From contig CAKSIR010000033.1 of NCBI GenBank assembly GCA_934462775.1, positions 1-19,544 on the forward strand: 19,544 nt of DNA, in the 5' to 3' direction. The notes under the pieces were generated by a model that was not told the DNA's origin, ran no database searches, and saw only the letters and a list, made by a program, of their open reading frames with translations. Of this stretch, positions 15,816 to 19,544 are shown piece by piece (positions within the stretch are counted from its first letter, which is position 1; the number at the start of each line of letters is the position of its first letter). The stretch is from an uncultured Ruminiclostridium sp. (GTDB lineage Bacteria; Bacillota; Clostridia; Oscillospirales; Ruminococcaceae). A program made the position numbers and the translations under genes.

Positions 15816-16370
15816 TTAGATTGTCATGATTTCCTTTTCCTTGTCAGCACAGCAAGCGTCGATTTTTTCAACATACTTGTCTGTAACATCCTGAACATTC
15901 TTTTCACAGGTCTTTAAATCGTCCTCTGTGATTTCGCTGTTCTTCTTCATTGCCTTGTACTTATCCATAGCGTCGCGGCGGATATTTCTTACTGTTACCT
16001 TTGCCTCTTCACCATAGTTTTTGATCTGCTTAACAAGTTCTTTTCTGCGTTCCTCGGTAAGCTGCGGGAAAACGATACGCAGCGCCTTGCCATCGTTTGT
16101 AGGAGTGATTCCGATGTCGCTGGCAAGAATAGCCTTTTCAATTGACTTAAGGGAGGTTGCGTCCCAAGGTGTGATTACAAGAATTCTTGCTTCAGCAACG
16201 GATACAGCAGCCATTGCGTTAATCGGCGTCGGTGCTCCGTAGTAATCAACCTGAATCTTATCTAAAACGGCAGGGTTAGCTCTGCCTGCTCTGATTGTGG
16301 AGAATTCGTGGTTTAATGACGCAAGGCACTTTTCCATTTTTTCCTTTGCAGCGTTTAATGTTTCCTTCAT
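15816..16370 (-). CDS. frr: Ribosome recycling factor Frr
   Basis: Frr acts with EF-G (and IF3) to split post-termination ribosomes so they can be reused. At 184 residues it matches the family length of about 185. The protein is mostly charged helix, as expected for the three-helix bundle with a small beta domain. The conserved stretch STIRAGRANPAVLDKIQVDY (24-43) and the later FPQLTEERRKELVKQIK (109-125) are diagnostic. The ATG at 16370 has AAAGGA 8 nt upstream, in the 22-nt gap after pyrH. The pyrH-frr-uppS order is widely conserved in bacteria. Nothing unusual is visible. Confidence 0.98.
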   Translation of the reverse strand: MKETLNAAKEKMEKCLASLNHEFSTIRAGRANPAVLDKIQVDYYGAPTPINAMAAVSVAEARILVITPWDATSLKSIEKAILASDIGITPTNDGKALRIVFPQLTEERRKELVKQIKNYGEEAKVTVRNIRRDAMDKYKAMKKNSEITEDDLKTCEKNVQDVTDKYVEKIDACCADKEKEIMTI

Positions 16371-16392
16371 GATGTTTTTCCTTTCAAATCAA

Positions 16393-17115
16393 TTAGTTCT
16401 GATTGTTTACCATTGTACCGACTTTTTCGCCCATAACCGCGTCATAAATATTGTCAGGTCTGTGCAGGTCGAATACGATAAGCGGAATGTTGTTGTCAAT
16501 GCACATTGCGGCAGCTGTTCCGTCCAGAACGCGCAGACCGCCGACAAGAATGTCCTTATGCTTGAGGTGCTCATACTTGACTGCGTCGTCAAATTTGAGC
16601 GGATCCTTGTCATAAACGCCGTCAACCATTGTCGCCTTAAGCAGAATGTCGGCGTCAATTTCAGCCGCTCTCAGCGACGCAGCTGAATCTGTTGAGAAGA
16701 ACGGACTGCCTGTGCCGCAGCCGAAAATAACGATTCTTCCCTTTTCAAGGTGGCGGATTGCTTTCTGCCTGATATATGGCTCTGCAATCTGCTGCATTAC
16801 AATGGCAGTCTGAACGCGTACATCACAGCCCATTCCCTCAAGAACGTCCGCAACCGCAAGCGCGTTCATGGTTGTAGCGAGCATACCGATGTGGTCGGCT
16901 CTGACTCTGTCCATATTTTCGCTGGAGCGGCCTCTCCAGAAGTTACCGCCGCCAACCACAATACCAACCTGAACACCTGCGTCGTAGCACTTCTTAATGC
17001 TTTTACAGATATTTTCAATTGTTGGCATATCAAGACCTGTTTTTTTATCTCCTGCAAGCGCTTCACCGCTGAGCTTCAGCAGGATTCGCTTATACTTTGG
17101 TGTAACTTCACTCAT
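16393..17115 (-). CDS. pyrH: Uridylate kinase PyrH
   Basis: PyrH phosphorylates UMP to UDP with ATP, feeding RNA, DNA and cell-wall UDP-sugar synthesis. The 240-residue protein belongs to the amino-acid-kinase fold and works as a hexamer. Visible motifs are LLKLSGEAL (12-20, ATP phosphate binding), [12 protein letters not shown] (51-62), [16 protein letters not shown] (131-146, UMP/ATP site) and DGVYDKDP (165-172). The ATG at 17115 has AAAGGA in the 28-nt gap after hom. It is normally preceded by rpsB and tsf, but here by hom. Bacterial PyrH is allosterically activated by GTP and inhibited by UTP; that comes from family knowledge, not from this sequence. Confidence 0.98.
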   Translation of the reverse strand: MSEVTPKYKRILLKLSGEALAGDKKTGLDMPTIENICKSIKKCYDAGVQVGIVVGGGNFWRGRSSENMDRVRADHIGMLATTMNALAVADVLEGMGCDVRVQTAIVMQQIAEPYIRQKAIRHLEKGRIVIFGCGTGSPFFSTDSAASLRAAEIDADILLKATMVDGVYDKDPLKFDDAVKYEHLKHKDILVGGLRVLDGTAAAMCIDNNIPLIVFDLHRPDNIYDAVMGEKVGTMVNNQN

Positions 17116-17143
17116 AAGTATATCCTTTCCTATTTATAATAAA

Positions 17144-18379
17144 TCAATAATCAAGCACACGAATATTACCGAGAACTTCTGCTGTTTTACTCAGCTCAGC
17201 AAGCTTGTCTGCGAAAGCGGCTTCGTTTACCATGCCTGTAATAAATGCGATTTCATCGTCGGCAGTCGGTCTTGAAAGGAACTCAACATCGCCGAACAGC
17301 TCGTTTGCTTTAGCCTTGATAGCCGCAGTATCGCCCTTTGCGCGAACGTAGAACCTATCGTCAATGGTCTTGTAATCCATAACGAAGTCCTGCGGAGCGT
17401 CGTCCCAATAAAGGGATTTGCTGCTGTCGTTCATCTTTGCGGCAATGATAATGTCGGATACGACTGCGCTTGCTGTCGGGAGCTTGCCCGCACCCTTGCC
17501 GTAGAATACAACGTCGCCTGTTGCGTCGCCTCTTACAAGGATTGCGTTAAATACATCGTTTACGCCTGCAAGCTGACTGTCGTTCTTGATGAACGCAGGG
17601 CAAACCATGATTGCAATTTTATCGTTTTCTCTGCGGGAAGCCCAACCGATAAGCTTGATTGCGCCGCCCCAGCTTTCGCAGTATTCAACGTCCTCAAGAG
17701 TGATTTTTGTAATGCCTTCCGTGTGAACATTGTCAGGGTAAACGTGCTTACCAAACGCCAGTGACGCGAGAATGCAGATTTTTCTGCAAGCGTCAACGCC
17801 TTCAACGTCAGCGGCAGGATTGCTTTCGGCATAGCCCAGCTTCTGCGCAATTTTCAGCGCCTCGTCAAAGCCCATTCCGTCCTTTATCATCTTTGTGAGG
17901 ATAAAGTTAGTTGTACCGTTGAGAATACCTGCTATTTCATCTATTTCGTTTGCGGCAAGGCACTGGTGAAGCGGTCTGATAATCGGAATACCGCCGCCAA
18001 CGCTTGCTTCAAAGAAGAAGTTTACATTGTTTGCGTGAGCGTCCTTTAAAAGCTCAGCGCCGTGAGTTGCAACAAGCTCCTTGTTTGATGTAACAACGCT
18101 TTTGCCTGCAAGCAGACTGCGTTTTACATAGTCGTATGAGAACTTAACTCCGCCGATTACTTCGGCAATAATTGTAACCTCAGGGTCGTTGAGAATTACT
18201 TCAAAATCCTTTGTGAATTTATCGGCGTAAGGGCTGTCAGGAAAATCTCTGATGTCAAGAATGTACTTTATGTCTAACTCCTGACCCGCTTTCTTTTCAA
18301 GGCTTTCTTTATTTTTGTAAAAAACCTCTACCGTGCCGGATCCGACAACGCCATAACCGAGAACTGCAATTTTTGCCAT
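17144..18379 (-). CDS. hom: Homoserine dehydrogenase Hom
   Basis: Hom reduces aspartate semialdehyde to homoserine, at the branch to threonine and methionine. The chosen form has 411 residues. The Rossmann motif GYGVVGSG is at 8-15. The catalytic domain shows VVTSNKELVATHG (95-107) with Lys100, LNGTTNFILTKM (153-164), and the conserved Asp196/Lys200 pair in DVEGVDACRK. A C-terminal segment of about 80 residues (from about 330) fits the regulatory ACT domain linked to threonine inhibition. I chose the ATG at 18379, with GGAAGGAA upstream. The in-frame ATG at 18409 lies about 2 nt from the predicted transcription start and would add 10 non-conserved residues. It is the first gene behind the promoter and probably co-transcribed with pyrH. 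Confidence 0.96.
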   Translation of the reverse strand: MAKIAVLGYGVVGSGTVEVFYKNKESLEKKAGQELDIKYILDIRDFPDSPYADKFTKDFEVILNDPEVTIIAEVIGGVKFSYDYVKRSLLAGKSVVTSNKELVATHGAELLKDAHANNVNFFFEASVGGGIPIIRPLHQCLAANEIDEIAGILNGTTNFILTKMIKDGMGFDEALKIAQKLGYAESNPAADVEGVDACRKICILASLAFGKHVYPDNVHTEGITKITLEDVEYCESWGGAIKLIGWASRRENDKIAIMVCPAFIKNDSQLAGVNDVFNAILVRGDATGDVVFYGKGAGKLPTASAVVSDIIIAAKMNDSSKSLYWDDAPQDFVMDYKTIDDRFYVRAKGDTAAIKAKANELFGDVEFLSRPTADDEIAFITGMVNEAAFADKLAELSKTAEVLGNIRVLDY

Positions 18380-18417
18380 AGTTGTGTTCCTTCCATTTCT
18401 AAGTTCCATTTCGTTTT

Positions 18418-18446
18418 ATTATATCATGTTTTGCATAATCTATCAA
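18418..18446 (-). promoter_or_regulatory. Predicted sigma-A promoter for hom-pyrH-...-polC
   Basis: On the minus strand TTGATA (18446-18441) is followed after exactly 17 bp by a perfect TATAAT (18423-18418), preceded by TGA as an extended -10. Just upstream lies an A/T-rich tract (18451-18478) that could act as an UP element. The start would be near 18411, giving a leader of about 32 nt with no room for a riboswitch. This is the strongest promoter-like sequence in the window. Confidence 0.8.
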
Positions 18447-18530
18447 GTATTTTTTTACGAAATTGTATAAAAAAACCACAATTATGTTTATATCGGTTAG
18501 TCTTGGCTTATTTTGTACATTTAAACCTAT

Positions 18531-18536
18531 TATAAT
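18531..18536 (+). promoter_or_regulatory. Possible -10 element upstream of sigG
   Basis: A TATAAT on the plus strand lies about 95 bp before the sigG start. No good -35 is found 16-18 bp upstream (the best reads TTATTT), and I found no convincing sigma-F promoter, although sigG is sigma-F dependent in B. subtilis. It is listed only as the best candidate in this otherwise featureless, AT-rich stretch. Confidence 0.25.
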
Positions 18537-18587
18537 AGTATCTCTTCCAATAATTGCATTGACAGCTTCAGAATAAAAGAAACGCTG

Positions 18588-18619
18588 CTGACAATACTTT
18601 TTTTAACACAAGTTGTCAG
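18588..18619 (+). promoter_or_regulatory. Inverted repeat in the sigG leader overlapping the ribosome binding site
   Basis: CTGACAA (18588-18594) and TTGTCAG (18613-18619) form a perfect 7-bp inverted repeat around an 18-nt, T-rich loop. The downstream arm includes the first two bases (AG) of the presumed sigG SD AGGA (18618-18621), 9 nt before the ATG. In RNA it could dampen sigG translation; in DNA it could be an operator. Confidence 0.45.
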
Positions 18620-18630
18620 GATGTGATTGA

Positions 18631-19401
18631 ATGTATTACAGCAAGGTCGAAATCAGCGGGGTGAACACCTCCAAGCTTAAGGTGCTCAGCGAAAAGGAAA
18701 CCATGGAGCTTCTCGAACGCACGAAGAAAGGCGATAAAAAGGCTCGCGAGGAGCTGATCAACGGAAATCTGCGCCTTGTTCTCAGCGTTATTCAGCGTTT
18801 TTCGGGACGCGGAGAAAATCCCGACGATTTGTTCCAGGTAGGCTGTATCGGACTGATAAAGGCGATTGACAATTTTGACATGAAGTACGATGTAAAGTTC
18901 AGCAGCTACGGGGTACCCATGATTTTGGGCGAAGTAAAACGCTATCTGCGCGACAATAATCAGGTCAGAGTCAGCCGTTCGCTCCGCGATCTTGCGTACC
19001 GTGCAATGCAGGCAAAGGAAAAGCTTACCAATGAAAAGCTGCGCGAACCAAATGTTGAGGAAATTGCTAAGGAAATCGACGCAAAGCGCGAGGACGTGGT
19101 AATGGCTCTTGAAGCAATAAGCGAGCCTATGTCCCTATATGAGCCTGTTTTCTCAGAGGCAGGAGATACGATTTACGTTATGGATCAGATTGGCGATAAT
19201 AACGATGACACTAACTGGCTCAATGAAATCTCGCTGAAAGAGGCTATAAAAAATCTCGGGCAGCGCGAAAAACGGATTCTTAACCTCCGTTTCTTTCAAG
19301 GAAAAACACAGGTTGAGGTAGCAAGTGAAATAGGCATAAGTCAAGCGCAGGTTTCAAGGCTTGAAAAGGGTGCGCTGAATAAAATTAAGGGGCAGATATA
19401 A
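18631..19401 (+). CDS. sigG: RNA polymerase sporulation-specific sigma factor SigG
   Basis: SigG is the late forespore sigma factor, active after engulfment, that drives germination and spore-protection genes. The 256-residue protein matches SigG rather than SigF. The N-terminus KVEISGVNTSKLKVLSEKE closely resembles B. subtilis SigG, and INGNLRLVLSVIQRF keeps the Asn (residue 44) that I recall distinguishing SigG from SigF (Glu) for binding of the inhibitor Gin/CsfB. Region 2 contains DDLFQVGCIGLIKAIDNFD (65-83) and the core-binding and -10 recognition helices. VPMILGEVKRYLRDN and VSRSLRDLAYRA follow. Region 4 ends with the helix-turn-helix TQVEVASEIGISQAQVSRLE (226-245). It is transcribed alone, divergently from hom. 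In many Clostridia sigG lies beside spoIIGA-sigE; here it does not on the visible side. Confidence 0.96.
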   Translation: MYYSKVEISGVNTSKLKVLSEKETMELLERTKKGDKKAREELINGNLRLVLSVIQRFSGRGENPDDLFQVGCIGLIKAIDNFDMKYDVKFSSYGVPMILGEVKRYLRDNNQVRVSRSLRDLAYRAMQAKEKLTNEKLREPNVEEIAKEIDAKREDVVMALEAISEPMSLYEPVFSEAGDTIYVMDQIGDNNDDTNWLNEISLKEAIKNLGQREKRILNLRFFQGKTQVEVASEIGISQAQVSRLEKGALNKIKGQI

Positions 19402-19406
19402 AAACA

Positions 19407-19422
19407 GGCGGATAGCTCCGCC
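19407..19422. terminator. Hairpin after sigG, possible bidirectional terminator
   Basis: GGCGGA pairs with TCCGCC around the loop TAGC, starting 5 bases after the sigG stop. On the plus strand no U-run follows directly. On the minus strand the stem is followed by TGTTTTTATAT, a better intrinsic terminator, so it may also stop a convergent gene beyond the right edge. Confidence 0.5.
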
Positions 19423-19484
19423 TCAGACTGTCGAAAAAGCCATCTATTTTTTTTACGAAAGATGGATTCAGACTGTCGAAAAAG
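19423..19484. repeat. 17-bp direct repeat flanking a hairpin
   Basis: TCAGACTGTCGAAAAAG occurs perfectly at 19423-19439 and at 19468-19484, a 45-bp period. Between the copies CCATCT (19440-19445) and AGATGG (19460-19465) can pair around a loop containing eight T residues. The block is non-coding and looks like part of a dispersed intergenic repeat, though only one locus is visible. Confidence 0.6.
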
Positions 19485-19503
19485 TCAAATTTAAAGTTTA
19501 GGT

Positions 19504-19523
19504 CAAGCCTTTTCAAAGGCTTG
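19504..19523. repeat. Hairpin at the right edge, probably part of the same intergenic element
   Basis: CAAGCCTT pairs with AAGGCTTG around TTCA, an 8-bp perfect stem. A further short inverted repeat, GGGC-AGC-GCCC, occupies 19534-19544 and is cut by the edge, with its left flank (CTTA) likely to be mirrored outside. No coding potential is visible here. Confidence 0.5.
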
Positions 19524-19544
19524 CAGGTTCTTAGGGCAGCGCCC

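Noticed and set aside
18380..18409. Longer hom start at 18409
   Set aside because: It would start within about 2 nt of the predicted transcription start with no SD; the extra residues precede the normal Rossmann-fold start.
18559..18564. Perfect TTGACA upstream of sigG as a -35 element
   Set aside because: No -10-like hexamer lies 16-18 bp downstream (the sequence there reads AACGCTGA), so it does not make a sigma-A promoter.
1..19544. CRISPR array, insertion sequence, prophage, defence island, tRNA or rRNA
   Set aside because: No spaced repeats, transposase, integrase or structural-RNA-like sequence was found; coding density is high and all genes are core functions.

Overview
The window looks like core chromosome of a low- to mid-GC, endospore-forming member of the Clostridia, most like the Oscillospiraceae/Ruminococcus group. 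The support is a Gram-positive PolC-type replicative polymerase, the methylerythritol-phosphate (MEP) isoprenoid genes dxr and ispG, a short-form hisG paired with hisZ, and a sporulation sigma factor sigG. The genus is an inference; nothing in the sequence fixes it. I found no mobile element, CRISPR array, tRNA or rRNA, and no uncharacterised multi-gene system.

Region 1 (1-6382, all minus strand) is a histidine biosynthesis operon read as hisZ-hisG-hisD-hisC-hisB-hisH-hisA-hisF; hisF is cut by the left edge. Most spacers are 1-16 nt, and several Shine-Dalgarno (SD) sequences overlap the preceding stop codon, so translation is probably coupled. The exception is the 61-nt hisH-hisA spacer, which carries two potential hairpins. 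A promoter lies at 6426-6454 and a perfect 8-bp tandem repeat overlaps its -10 element. hisI and hisE are not seen and may lie beyond the left edge.

Region 2 (6524-18379, minus strand) is one long likely operon read as hom-pyrH-frr-uppS-cdsA-dxr-rseP-ispG-polC. It is the conserved Firmicute cluster that links UMP kinase, ribosome recycling, undecaprenyl and phospholipid precursor synthesis, the MEP pathway, a site-2 protease and DNA polymerase III. Homoserine dehydrogenase is the first gene, behind a near-consensus sigma-A promoter at 18418-18446, where rpsB-tsf would often be found. The cdsA-dxr junction has an unusual leader: a strong SD separated from the dxr start by a hairpin.

Region 3 (18380-19544) is a 251-bp divergent intergenic region, then sigG on the plus strand, then 143 bp of non-coding DNA. 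That tail holds several hairpins and a 17-bp direct repeat, and resembles a dispersed intergenic repeat that continues past the right edge.

The most useful leads are regulatory: the dxr leader hairpin, the his promoter repeat, the sigG leader inverted repeat, the hom placement, and the repeat cluster after sigG.
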